Assembly: GCA_031278965.1 (NCBI GenBank)
Contig: JAITJJ010000156.1
Coordinates: 1 to 16,074 of the forward strand
Direction: 5' to 3'
DNA length: 16,074 bases
Source of the DNA: Deferribacteraceae bacterium
GTDB taxonomy: Bacteria; Chrysiogenota; Deferribacteres; Deferribacterales; JAISNW01
Position numbers and translations under genes: made by a program. The notes below the pieces were generated by a model, which was given only the letters and a program-made list of their open reading frames with translations, was not told where the DNA came from and ran no database searches. Position 1 is the stretch's first letter. Each line of letters opens with the position of its first letter. Of this stretch, positions 1 through 6,988 are shown one piece after another.

Positions 1-471
1 GGTGCGGATTTGAGCAATACTGTGCTCCAGACGGATAACGGCAGCGAATTCATAGGTTCTTGGAATGCCAAAAAGGACAGCGCATTTACCGAAAGAGTTG
101 AAAGCTATTCAATGATACACAAGACAATTCCGCTTAAAGCCCACACTTGGCAAGCGGACGCGGAGGCCTCCCATAGCCTGATAGAAGACGGGTTCTGCGC
201 GATAGAAGCCTTTAACAGCACACATCATCTGCAGCAAAAGATGGCGGTATGTCTGCTATGGTTCAACTTCCTAAGAAAAAACAGCTATAATGAAAACCAA
301 ACCCCGCTGCAAATAGGGATTTCTAAGGTTCTGGAGCTAAATAACAAAATCGCCAATTTTAAGCCAGTGATCCTAGGTTACTCGCACTATGATGAACTTA
401 ATATAAAAGATCACTATGTTGGGGTACGTCCCTGTTTTCTGATCTGCCCGATAGAGAGAGAAAAAGCATAA
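1..471 (+). pseudogene. Integrase-core (DDE) transposase, C-terminal part, cut by window edge
   Basis: The frame is open from base 1 (the TTG at 10 is only the first possible start codon), so the 5' part lies outside the window and it is unknown whether the gene is whole. The visible ~156 residues form the second half of an RNase H-like integrase core. The second catalytic Asp sits in QTDNGSEF, and the catalytic Glu is about 42 residues later in HTWQADAEASHSLIEDGF. This resembles the TWxSDVExFHxLIEDEF block I know from IS481-like and unclassified integrase-core transposases. The tail (NETPLQI-like 'NENQTPLQIGI') matches the usual C-terminal 'TPxxI' segment. Such enzymes cut and join the ends of their own insertion sequence. 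It lies 61 bases from the convergent dxs stop, and I could not see a clear terminal inverted repeat after the stop. The family level is fairly sure; the exact IS family is not. Confidence 0.8.
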
Positions 472-532
472 ATCTCGCCTTAAAGAAGCGAACGTGATCA
501 TAGCATATCGCAGATTTTTTGATACAGAATTT

Positions 533-2428
533 TCAGGCACGAATTATCCTCCGTTTGGTCAGCATAGGGGAGATGGCGGCAAATATCTGCTGGGCGGTTA
601 ACCCCGCATATTCCCTCAATTCTTTTACTTTTCCGTGTGTTATAAATTCATCGGGGATTGCCGCAATATGAACTGCCGCTCTGGGGTAATGCTCCGATAT
701 AATCGGTGCAAGCATTTCTCCAACTCCCCCCGAGCGGACATTTTCTTCCAAAGTAACTATTAATTTCTTCCCTTTTAATCCATTTAGCAGAGTTTGAATA
801 TTGAGCGGGCGGACAAAGCGGAGATTTATCAGAGCGGTGCGCACATCTCTGGTTTTTAGTAGCGAATATAAGTCCAACGCTTCCGGGAAGATATGGCCAG
901 CGGAGATTATTGCAACCTCTCCCTCTCCGTCTATAATTTCCGGTTCTCCCAAAATAACAGGGACATTCGGCACATTGTCGTATTCCGGCGCTCCCCGTGC
1001 ATAGCGGATGGCAAGGGGAGCGTTATATCCCATTGAAAGGGCGAGCATCTTTTCAAACTCATAGAGGTTGCGGGGGAGAAAGATTGCCACATCCGGTATC
1101 TGTCTGAGATAGGAAAGGTCAAAAACTCCGTGGTGGGTGGGTCCGTCCTGCCCCACAAGCCCGCTCCGGTCAACGCATATCTTTACCGGAAGCTTTTGAA
1201 GTGCCACATCATGAAGGGTTTGGTCAAAAGCACGCTGTAAAAAACTTGAATATACCGCAAAATAAGGTTTCATTCCAGCGGCGGCAAGCCCCGCCGCAAA
1301 GGTCATGGCGTGCGCCTCCGCAATCCCCACATCAAAAAAGCGTTTCGGAAAGAGCTCGGCAAACTTAGTCAAGCCGACCCCGTCTTTCATAGCGGCGCTT
1401 ATTGCAACAATCTTTTCGTCCTTTTCAGCAAGCCGTATAAGTATCTCTCCGAAAGCGTCCGTCCATGTTTTGGCGCCGTTAAACTTCTTGGATTTGCCTG
1501 TATCTGGGTCAAATGAAGAGATGCTGTGATAGTTCTCCGGATTTTTCTCCGCCATAGGGAAGCCTTTCCCTTTCACAGTTGCCACATGGAGGAGAACGGG
1601 GCGATCTTTATAGCCAAATGCAGTGCTAAGAGCCTTTTCAATATCTTTTATCTTATGACCGTCAATGGGACCCATATAGCGCAAACCCAACTCTTCAAAG
1701 AGAATTCCGGGCGTAAAAAATGAGATTGCCCCTTCCTCAATCTTGCGTGCAAGTTTTGTGATTCCGTCCGCCTGTATTCCTTCAAGGAAGCGGCGGAGAT
1801 CCCTCCTAAAGGTAATGGAAAGGTCTCCTGTCAACATCCGTGACAGCGTGGCAGAGAGAGCGCCCACATTATGATTGATAGACATTTCGTTATCATTTAG
1901 GATAACCAGTATCGGGGTTTTGGATGCTCCGAGATGGTTAAGCCCTTCAAACGCCATCCCTCCCGAAAGGGAAGCATCGCCGATAACCGCCGCAATCTTG
2001 CGTTTAGCGCCGTTCAACGCATCGGCGGTTGCCATCCCCAAACATGCGGATATGGATGTTGATGCGTGCCCCGAGCTGAACGCGTCATACTTGCTTTCGG
2101 ATGGTTTTGGGAAACCGCTTATCCCTCCGAAAGTTCTCAGGGTGTCAAAGCGGGAAAATCTGTCTGTCAGCACCTTAAACGGATAGCTCTGATGCCCCAC
2201 ATCCCAAACTATTCTGTCGGTTTCCGGTTCCGTCACCCTTAATAAAGCGATGGTCAATTCCACAACTCCAAGGCTGGAGCCCAAATGCCCGCCGTTTTTG
2301 GATACAGAGCGAAGGATTGCGCGTCTTGTCTCATCGGCAAGGCGATCCAATTCCTCATAGGAGAGTTTTTTTATCCCCTCCGGCAAGCTAATCTTGCCTA
2401 AAAGGGAGTAATCAGCCGAATCTGTCAT
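533..2428 (-). CDS. dxs: 1-deoxy-D-xylulose-5-phosphate synthase
   Basis: Dxs condenses pyruvate and glyceraldehyde 3-phosphate to DXP with thiamine diphosphate, the entry step of the non-mevalonate isoprenoid pathway in the cytoplasm. The 631 residues match the usual length (about 620). Visible landmarks are GGHLGSSLG (47-54, with the catalytic-region His48), DVGHQ (76-80), the ThDP/Mg site from IGD (149-151) to NDNEMSI (178-184), HVATVKGKGF (281-290), DVGIAEAH with Glu371 for ThDP activation, and VDRSGLVGQDGPTHHG (419-434) in the pyrimidine and transketolase-C region. The metal-binding motif reads GDA, where most family members have GDG. The ATG at 2428 overlaps the ispA stop as ATGA, which indicates translational coupling. 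It is the last gene of the purF-xseB-ispA-dxs run, and no clear terminator hairpin follows. Confidence 0.97.
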   Translation of the reverse strand: MTDSADYSLLGKISLPEGIKKLSYEELDRLADETRRAILRSVSKNGGHLGSSLGVVELTIALLRVTEPETDRIVWDVGHQSYPFKVLTDRFSRFDTLRTFGGISGFPKPSESKYDAFSSGHASTSISACLGMATADALNGAKRKIAAVIGDASLSGGMAFEGLNHLGASKTPILVILNDNEMSINHNVGALSATLSRMLTGDLSITFRRDLRRFLEGIQADGITKLARKIEEGAISFFTPGILFEELGLRYMGPIDGHKIKDIEKALSTAFGYKDRPVLLHVATVKGKGFPMAEKNPENYHSISSFDPDTGKSKKFNGAKTWTDAFGEILIRLAEKDEKIVAISAAMKDGVGLTKFAELFPKRFFDVGIAEAHAMTFAAGLAAAGMKPYFAVYSSFLQRAFDQTLHDVALQKLPVKICVDRSGLVGQDGPTHHGVFDLSYLRQIPDVAIFLPRNLYEFEKMLALSMGYNAPLAIRYARGAPEYDNVPNVPVILGEPEIIDGEGEVAIISAGHIFPEALDLYSLLKTRDVRTALINLRFVRPLNIQTLLNGLKGKKLIVTLEENVRSGGVGEMLAPIISEHYPRAAVHIAAIPDEFITHGKVKELREYAGLTAQQIFAAISPMLTKRRIIRA

Positions 2429-3318
2429 ATTATGCAGTCCGCCAATTCCGATAGAATTGAAGTATCTTTTTTGATTCTTTTAAGCTGTTGTTTGGCTGTT
2501 TCAATATGCTCCGCGGCAGTCTCTTTTGATCTTTGAACGCCGAAGAGTGAAGGGTAGGTAAGTTTATTATTCTTTTCGTCCTGTTTGATGCTCTTTCCGG
2601 TAACGGCGGAATCTCCTTCAACATCCAATATATCATCTGCAATCTGAAATGAGAGCCCAATATTCATTCCGTATTTTGAGAGAGCATCAAGCTCTTCCGC
2701 CCCGCAACCCGCCAACTGTGCGCCGCAGGAAACGCTTGCGGCGATGAAAAGGGCAGTCTTGCCGGTATGCAGAACTTTAATAAGTTCTTCCCTCTCTTTT
2801 GGATCAAAACTTGAGTGATTCATATCAATATATTGCCCACCCACCATTCCGGACGGTCCCAGAGCGCTAAGCAAGGTTGCGAGGGCGGATAATTTACGGT
2901 TGGGGGGAATTGTATCCCGAACGGCGGCAAAGGTAAACGCTGCCAGAGTTAAAAGACCGTCTCCCGCCAATATTGCAGTGGCTTCCCCGAACACTTTGTG
3001 GTTAGCGGGTTTCCCTCGCCTGAAATCATCATTGTCCATCTGCGGGAGATCATCATGGATAAGCGAATAAGTATGCGCCAACTCCAACGCCGCCGCATAG
3101 GGCAGGGCAGGGTGGTTTTTTAAATTGGCGTGGATGTCTTTCCCCAGATTATATGCGGCAATAAGGAGTGCCGGGCGTAGACGCTTTCCTCCGGCGGAAA
3201 GCGAGTAGCGCATAGCCTTGTAAAGCCCTTCATTATAAGGGTGTTCCGACTTAATATTTAAAGTGATCCATTCGTTTACAGCCGCTGCCGCTTTAGAAAG
3301 GAAGGTCTGAGCCGTCAT
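2425..3318 (-). CDS. ispA: Farnesyl (polyprenyl) diphosphate synthase
   Basis: A short-chain trans-prenyltransferase that adds isopentenyl diphosphate to allylic diphosphates, giving geranyl and farnesyl diphosphate for quinone and undecaprenyl synthesis. I choose the ATG at 3318, giving 297 residues (E. coli IspA has 299). An in-frame TTG at 3339 would add seven residues and deepen the overlap with xseB. In ATG numbering, GGKRLRP lies at 43-49. The first Asp-rich motif is HDDLPQMD (Asp89, 90 and 95, the DDx4D form of bacterial FPP synthases), and the second is FQIADDILD (Asp228, 229 and 232). Tyr at -5 before the first motif fits short-chain products. The 5' end overlaps xseB by 26 bases and the stop overlaps dxs, so all three are probably translated from one mRNA. 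Product chain length is inferred. Confidence 0.95.
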   Translation of the reverse strand: MTAQTFLSKAAAAVNEWITLNIKSEHPYNEGLYKAMRYSLSAGGKRLRPALLIAAYNLGKDIHANLKNHPALPYAAALELAHTYSLIHDDLPQMDNDDFRRGKPANHKVFGEATAILAGDGLLTLAAFTFAAVRDTIPPNRKLSALATLLSALGPSGMVGGQYIDMNHSSFDPKEREELIKVLHTGKTALFIAASVSCGAQLAGCGAEELDALSKYGMNIGLSFQIADDILDVEGDSAVTGKSIKQDEKNNKLTYPSLFGVQRSKETAAEHIETAKQQLKRIKKDTSILSELADCII

Positions 3319-3514
3319 CTTTACTGGCTTCGTTTTCAACTTCTTCCATTACCTTCTTAACCTCTTTTTCCATGCCGGAAAGCTCTGTGCGGCACTCTTT
3401 GGTGAGGACAATTCCCTCTTTAAATAGGGTTATCAACTCGCCCAACTCTTTTTTTGGATTTTCCATCTGTTGCACTATGTCTTCCAAACGTTTTAACTTT
3501 TCTTCAAATTTCAT
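3293..3514 (-). CDS. xseB: Exodeoxyribonuclease VII small subunit
   Basis: A 73-residue, highly charged helical protein (family about 70-80 residues) with the typical opening FEEKLKRLEDIVQQME and a mid-section ELITLFKEGIVLTKECRTEL. It ends in an acidic tail, DDGSDLPF. XseB packs on XseA to form the single-strand exonuclease ExoVII. The xseA partner is not in this window; the gene upstream is purF-like. The ATG at 3514 is preceded by AAGGGG about 6 bases away, a good ribosome binding site. The 3' end overlaps ispA, the classic xseB-ispA(-dxs) arrangement. Confidence 0.93.
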   Translation of the reverse strand: MKFEEKLKRLEDIVQQMENPKKELGELITLFKEGIVLTKECRTELSGMEKEVKKVMEEVENEASKDDGSDLPF

Positions 3515-3552
3515 AGAGCCCCTTAATTTTGATTTTTGGGGAAGCCGCCGTA

Positions 3553-5460
3553 TTAATATGCATCCGTTAAAGTTGGGTATTCAATATTATTTCGTTTTTT
3601 CCCGCGATAATAATCTATAAAGGCATGGTTTACAAACATTCTCCCGCCGGGGGTGGGATAAATCCCTGTAAAATACCAATCCCCGTTGTGATTGGGGCAA
3701 GCGGCGCTCAAGCCTTCAATGCTCTGGTAAACAATCTCAATCTCGGCATTAACCCCTTCCGGTGTTAAGAGCTGCGCTATTTTGCGGGAAATCTCATCCG
3801 TAGTAAACGGTTCATAAATCTCTGATACAAAGTTTGAAATCTGCTCTTTTGGGAATGCCTCTTGCTGCACGCATTTTTCATAAACTTCATCTATAATGCT
3901 GTTCTGCCCGCTTTCCTGCAAAAGGGCGATGGCGGCGCGGAACGCCACAAATTCCCGCATACTGCTCATATCAATCCCGTAACAGTCCGGGTAGCGAACT
4001 TGCGGGGAAGAGGAAACCAGCACAATCTTTGTTGGGCCAAGCCTGTCAAGTATCTTTATGATACTCTGTTTTAAGGTGGTGCCGCGCACAATGCTGTCAT
4101 CAATGATCACGAGCTTGTCTTTTCCCTTTATTATGGAACCGTATGTAACATCATAGACATGAGCGGCAAGGTCGTCTCGTCCTGCATCTTCAGAGATGAA
4201 TGTTCTTAGCTTTATATCCTTTATCGCCACCTTCTCCTGACGGACACGCATTGAGAGAATACTGTCTATCTCCAAGTGAGAGGAGGCGGAGGCGACAAGT
4301 ATCTTTTGCTTTTCCCTCAGATACCCTTCAAATCCGTCCATTAATCCGAAAAACGCTGCTTCTGCGGTATTTGGAATAAAGGAGAACACGGTGTTTTCCA
4401 AGTCCCCGTTTATGGATTTCAGTATAGCCGGTACAAGTTGCCTGCCTAGTTGTTTCCGCTCTTGATATATATCGCTGTCTGAACCTCTTGAAAAATAGAT
4501 TCTTTCAAAAGAACACGGGGTGATCTTTTCTGCGGGGAGGCGAATCTGCGTTGTGCGAACTTCATTTTTTCCATTTATAACTAAGGCTTCCCCCGGTGCC
4601 AGTTCCGAGATGTTTTCGGTTTCCAAGTTAAAGGTGGTTTGAATAACGGGGCGTTCAGAGGCAACTACAAGCACTTCTTCATCGGCGTAATAGAAAGCTG
4701 AACGGATCCCCCACGGATCCCGCATAGCAAAGCCTGCTCCTTCTCCTGTAAATCCGCATACCACATATCCGCCGTCCCACTTTATGCTTGAATTTTTGAG
4801 GACTCCCGCAAGGTCTGTCCGCTCGGCAATAAGTGTGTTTAGCTCTTCCCCAGCGGCGTTGCCTGAAAGGGTGTCATAAAGCTGCTGAATATGGCGGTCT
4901 AATTTATTGCCCAGAGTTTCAAGCATTAAATAGGTATCCGCGTTAAGACGGGGGTGCTGCCCTTCCGCAACCATATATTCAAACATCTCCTGAACATTGG
5001 TAAGGTTGAAGTTCCCGCAAAGCAAAAGGTTGCGGCTGCGCCAGTTGCTGCGGCGGAGGAACGGGTGCAGATACATCGCCCCGTTTTTTCCGGTGGTACT
5101 GTAACGGAGATGCCCCATAAGGGAACCCCCCGCAATGGATAAATTTTCTTCAGCCCATACGGGATCACGGAAAAGATCCGGCGGGATGTTTTTAGATGTG
5201 GCTGCAATCTTTTCAAAGAGATCCTTTATGGCATCAGAACCTGTCGCCCGTTCCCTAAGGATATATTCCCCGCCAGGCATAGCATTGGTATTAATAAAAC
5301 CTACCCCCGCGCCTTCCTGTCCGCGGTTGTGCTGTTTTTCCATAAGGAGATAGAGCTTATTGATTCCATACTGCCAAGTTCCGTATTTTTGGTGGTAATA
5401 CGACAGAGGCTTGCGGAGACGTATCATCGCCACGCCGCATTCATGCTTCAACAATTCCAT
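3553..5460 (-). CDS. purF: Amidophosphoribosyltransferase-like enzyme, long (Bacteroidota-type) form
   Basis: Predicted to transfer glutamine-derived ammonia to PRPP, giving 5-phosphoribosylamine, the first committed step of purine synthesis. The ATG at 5460 gives 635 residues; a TTG at 5472 would add four. From the ATG, a seven-residue propeptide (MELLKHE) precedes Cys8, which would become the N-terminal nucleophile of the class II glutaminase. Glutaminase landmarks are KQHNRGQEGAG, GHLRYSTTG (116-124) and CGNFNLTN, which stands in for the usual HNGNLTN. The C-terminal half is a PRTase: ERIYFSRGSD, FIPNTAEAAFFG and the PRPP loop VIIDDSIVRGTT (about 451-462), followed by SSSPQVRYPDCYGIDMSS. 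It is about 150 residues longer than classical PurF (about 470-500) and resembles the ~630-residue Bacteroidota protein as I remember it. The role as the main PurF, rather than a paralogue, is inferred. Confidence 0.85.
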   Translation of the reverse strand: MELLKHECGVAMIRLRKPLSYYHQKYGTWQYGINKLYLLMEKQHNRGQEGAGVGFINTNAMPGGEYILRERATGSDAIKDLFEKIAATSKNIPPDLFRDPVWAEENLSIAGGSLMGHLRYSTTGKNGAMYLHPFLRRSNWRSRNLLLCGNFNLTNVQEMFEYMVAEGQHPRLNADTYLMLETLGNKLDRHIQQLYDTLSGNAAGEELNTLIAERTDLAGVLKNSSIKWDGGYVVCGFTGEGAGFAMRDPWGIRSAFYYADEEVLVVASERPVIQTTFNLETENISELAPGEALVINGKNEVRTTQIRLPAEKITPCSFERIYFSRGSDSDIYQERKQLGRQLVPAILKSINGDLENTVFSFIPNTAEAAFFGLMDGFEGYLREKQKILVASASSHLEIDSILSMRVRQEKVAIKDIKLRTFISEDAGRDDLAAHVYDVTYGSIIKGKDKLVIIDDSIVRGTTLKQSIIKILDRLGPTKIVLVSSSPQVRYPDCYGIDMSSMREFVAFRAAIALLQESGQNSIIDEVYEKCVQQEAFPKEQISNFVSEIYEPFTTDEISRKIAQLLTPEGVNAEIEIVYQSIEGLSAACPNHNGDWYFTGIYPTPGGRMFVNHAFIDYYRGKKRNNIEYPTLTDAY

Positions 5461-5489
5461 CCGCAAATCCAAATTAAAAATTTTGAATA

Positions 5490-5495
5490 ATTATA
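5490..5495 (-). promoter_or_regulatory. Possible -10 box for the purF-xseB-ispA-dxs run
   Basis: Reading the minus strand, a perfect TATAAT lies about 30 bases before the purF ATG, which would give a leader of roughly 20 bases. I see no convincing -35 at 16-18 bases, so this is a weak promoter call. It is the best candidate in front of the operon. A GGA about 8 bases before the ATG could serve as a poor ribosome binding site. Confidence 0.35.
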
Positions 5496-5517
5496 TGTTT
5501 CCTGTTCAATCTTAAAC

Positions 5518-5640
5518 TTAGCACATACGGCGCTCAGATGCCACAAGAAAATTAGGGATAATAGCAAAGTTTAAATTTCCCTTTTCGGAGGAGAAAGATA
5601 AAACCTTTGCCTGAGCGGGTGATTCTATTTTAGCAGACAC
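5518..5640 (-). pseudogene. Short orphan reading frame upstream of purF
   Basis: From a GTG at 5640 this frame codes for 40 residues ending at a TAA, 57 bases before the purF start. The composition looks protein-like (IESPAQAKVLSFSSEKGN, then NFAIIPNFLV, then a basic end ASERRMC). The frame stays open far upstream, but there it turns Cys/His-rich, like the antisense of another frame. It may be the 3' end of a decayed gene or a tiny real gene. I recognise no family, and the GTG has only a weak purine-rich stretch before it. It has the same orientation as purF. Confidence 0.25.
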
Positions 5641-5681
5641 AGTCTTTTCTTTTTGGTATCTTGATTTATTGCAAATTATAA

Positions 5682-5843
5682 CGTAGTGGGTGGCGAGATG
5701 TTCAGTTTGGAGATGTTGAGATAAAAAATGTCGAGTATTATGGTTCAGACAACTATTACAAGGCGGACGGCTATAAATCAGATAAGTATGAAGAATTAAA
5801 CAAATTGGTTTTTAATAACGGGGATGACAATACAAAGGATTAA
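5682..5843 (+). pseudogene. C-terminal fragment of an unrecognised protein
   Basis: An open frame of 53 residues with no ATG, GTG or TTG near its 5' end, directly after an in-frame TAA. The middle reads DVEIKNVEYYGSDNYYKADG, followed by an acidic, Lys-rich tail ending NNGDDNTKD and a TAA at 5841-5843. The Tyr/Asp/Lys-rich composition looks like real protein and unlike its antisense reading. I therefore call it the stump of a lost gene, but I cannot name the family. Its stop overlaps by a few bases the convergent stop of the 51-residue membrane peptide gene. Confidence 0.3.
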
Positions 5844-5995
5844 ACAATAAGTAAGCCGCAAACAGAGTTATCCCGCAGTAAAAACAACAATAAGAAGAGG
5901 ATGAGGTATGCTTCGATATGAGTAATTACGGATAATATTAAACCAATACCAATTGCAATATATAAAGGCAACAACTTTCTAGTCAGATATGCCAT
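5840..5995 (-). CDS. Small hydrophobic membrane protein, 51 residues
   Basis: The frame runs from an ATG at 5995 to a TAA at 5840 and codes for 51 residues. A basic start (MAYLTRKL) leads into two hydrophobic runs, roughly residues 9-24 (LPLYIAIGIGLILSVI) and 29-40 (AYLILFLLLFLL). A short polar hinge (THIE) lies between them and RDNS follows, so a helical hairpin in the inner membrane is likely. A strong AGGAG ribosome binding site sits about 6 bases before the ATG. The start lies inside the 3' end of another small minus-strand frame whose TGA falls 10 bases downstream, so the two look translationally coupled. No family is recognised; it could be a toxin-like peptide, a small transporter accessory protein or a holin-like remnant. 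The ribosome site, length and composition make it more convincing than its surroundings. Confidence 0.55.
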   Translation of the reverse strand: MAYLTRKLLPLYIAIGIGLILSVITHIEAYLILFLLLFLLRDNSVCGLLIV

Positions 5996-6207
5996 ACTTC
6001 ACTCCTCATAGACAGACTTAACCAGAGCAAGAACCTCTTTTTGCCGATGCGGGAGAAAATCTTTTTATAAGGGAAAACCACCACCTTAAATCTTGCTCCA
6101 TCTGACTCTACAAAGATTATCCGCTCATTAAGATAAACAGCGGTTTTTGCAGGGATTTCTTCGGAGATTTCGTCCTCTTTCAGAGTCTTAACAGGACTAA
6201 TTTTATC
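5983..6207 (-). pseudogene. Small frame upstream of and overlapping the membrane peptide, start missing
   Basis: An open frame of 74 residues with protein-like content: an acidic first third (KTLKEDEISEEIPAKTAVYL), then NERIIFVESDGARFKVVVFP, and a basic, weakly amphipathic end (YKKIFSRIGKKRFLLWLSLS). No ATG, GTG or TTG lies near its beginning; the frame is bounded upstream by a TAG, before which protein-like residues (NQINTSSQIE) continue in the same frame. The likeliest reading is a gene broken by a nonsense mutation or whose N-terminal part has decayed; a rare ATT start after AGGATAAA is the alternative. It carries the ribosome binding site of the 51-residue membrane protein and overlaps its start by 13 bases. 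Function unknown. Confidence 0.4.
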
Positions 6208-6259
6208 CTATTCAATTTGACTGCTTGTGTTGATTTGATTTTGTGATAAACAGAACTAA

Positions 6260-6451
6260 TTGTTTCCTTTTCATTGCGGGAATTTAGGTTATTTAAGTCC
6301 TCCGGTTAATGCCGTAGTGATATGTGTAGGTGAGAAGCCTAACATGTTGCAGGCGCTTTCTCGCACAAGAGGATATATTAAGAGCGGTGATATGTATCCC
6401 GAAGATCGTCTGAACGATCAAAATTTATTACCTTATCTTTTCCCCGTTTAA
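6260..6451 (+). pseudogene. IS630-type transposase fragment, catalytic Asp lost
   Basis: The fragment holds the block YLSPPVNAVVICVGEKPNML followed by QALSRTRGYIK. I recognise this as the first catalytic-Asp region of IS630-family transposases, whose usual form is 'YLNPPxNAxVLCVDEKxxIQALxRT'. Position D of VDEK is Gly here, and there is an apparent one-residue insertion after KPN. Homology seems to run from about 6275 to 6395; the rest of the ~340-residue protein is absent, and an in-frame TAA lies at 6257-6259. The frame then runs into the 3' end of the convergent tsaC-like gene, where it is just antisense. It is a dead relic showing that the 5.5-6.4 kb interval was a landing place for insertion sequences. 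Confidence 0.6.
6404..6419. terminator. Hairpin downstream of the tsaC-like gene
   Basis: A perfect 6-bp stem GATCGT/ACGATC with a 4-base loop lies 9 bases past the tsaC stop. On the minus strand it is preceded by TTTT and followed by TTCGGG, so it lacks a proper T-tract in that direction. It could be a weak or factor-assisted terminator for the lysS operon, or chance. Confidence 0.3.
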
Positions 6452-6979
6452 GCCCACAATCTCCGACGGGCTGCCTCCGGCTTCTCCCCAGAGCATATAC
6501 AGAGCGAATCCCTTAAAAGCGGCGTAAATCTCATCAGGTTTAAGAAGTGGCGGAGTATCCGAGATATTAACACTTGTGGCGGTAACTGCCCCGATTATAA
6601 GGAGGAGTTTTCCCAGCCACCCTTTTTTTACCAGCCGCACCGCCACGCTTCCGTCTTTTTTATAGATTTCAGGCAAGAGCGGGGAAGCCCTGAATATATG
6701 AGTTATTCCGCCTTTATTTCTTTTTTCCGGAATGTAGTCAAAGTTTTCATCCGCAACGGCGATCTCCGCTAACTGCTTTTTACTTCCAACCAGGATAGGG
6801 AGCGGTTTGCCCGCTTCCCTCTTTTTTATCTCAAATATCTTTTCATTTGCCTTTATGGACGAAATGGGCGCACCAATCCCGTAGATTGTGTCCGTTGGAA
6901 AGATAACGGGAACACTATCCGCAAGGGCAGCCTGAAATAAAAAAAATGCATTGTTGAAATCAGCGGGGAGAACGAGCAT
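6428..6979 (-). CDS. tsaC: Threonylcarbamoyl-AMP synthase (TsaC/YrdC/Sua5 family)
   Basis: Makes threonylcarbamoyl-adenylate from threonine, bicarbonate and ATP, the first step of the t6A modification at position 37 of ANN-decoding tRNAs. The 183 residues are TsaC length (E. coli 190), without the extra Sua5 domain. Visible are VIFPTDTIYGIG (25-36), the KKREAGKPLPILV stretch (52-64), SVAVRLVKKGW (111-121) and the SxN motif in ATATSVNIS-like 'AVTATSVNIS' (131-140). The C-terminus, SPSEIVGLNGEKIR, matches the usual 'STVVDL-G' end in shortened form. The region where many relatives have 'PGPxT' is divergent (GGITHIFRAS). The start lies 9 bases after the HD-GYP regulator stop, so it ends the lysS transcription run. 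Functional assignment is by motif only. Confidence 0.85.
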   Translation of the reverse strand: MLVLPADFNNAFFLFQAALADSVPVIFPTDTIYGIGAPISSIKANEKIFEIKKREAGKPLPILVGSKKQLAEIAVADENFDYIPEKRNKGGITHIFRASPLLPEIYKKDGSVAVRLVKKGWLGKLLLIIGAVTATSVNISDTPPLLKPDEIYAAFKGFALYMLWGEAGGSPSEIVGLNGEKIR

Positions 6980-6988
6980 CTATTAAGG

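Noticed and set aside
801..2186. Several 60-100 residue plus-strand frames inside dxs
   Set aside because: They are out-of-phase readings opposite strongly conserved dxs codons, with no ribosome sites or recognisable motifs.
5651..5672. A TATCTTGATTTATT stretch resembling the pC194-type nick site
   Set aside because: It is about 8.7 kb from the rep gene, in AT-rich DNA where such matches occur by chance.
5675..5710. A TATAAT with TGAACA 18 bases upstream on the minus strand, as a purF promoter
   Set aside because: It is about 200 bases from purF with the orphan frame in between, and the -35 matches only 4 of 6. The nearer TATAAT is a simpler candidate.
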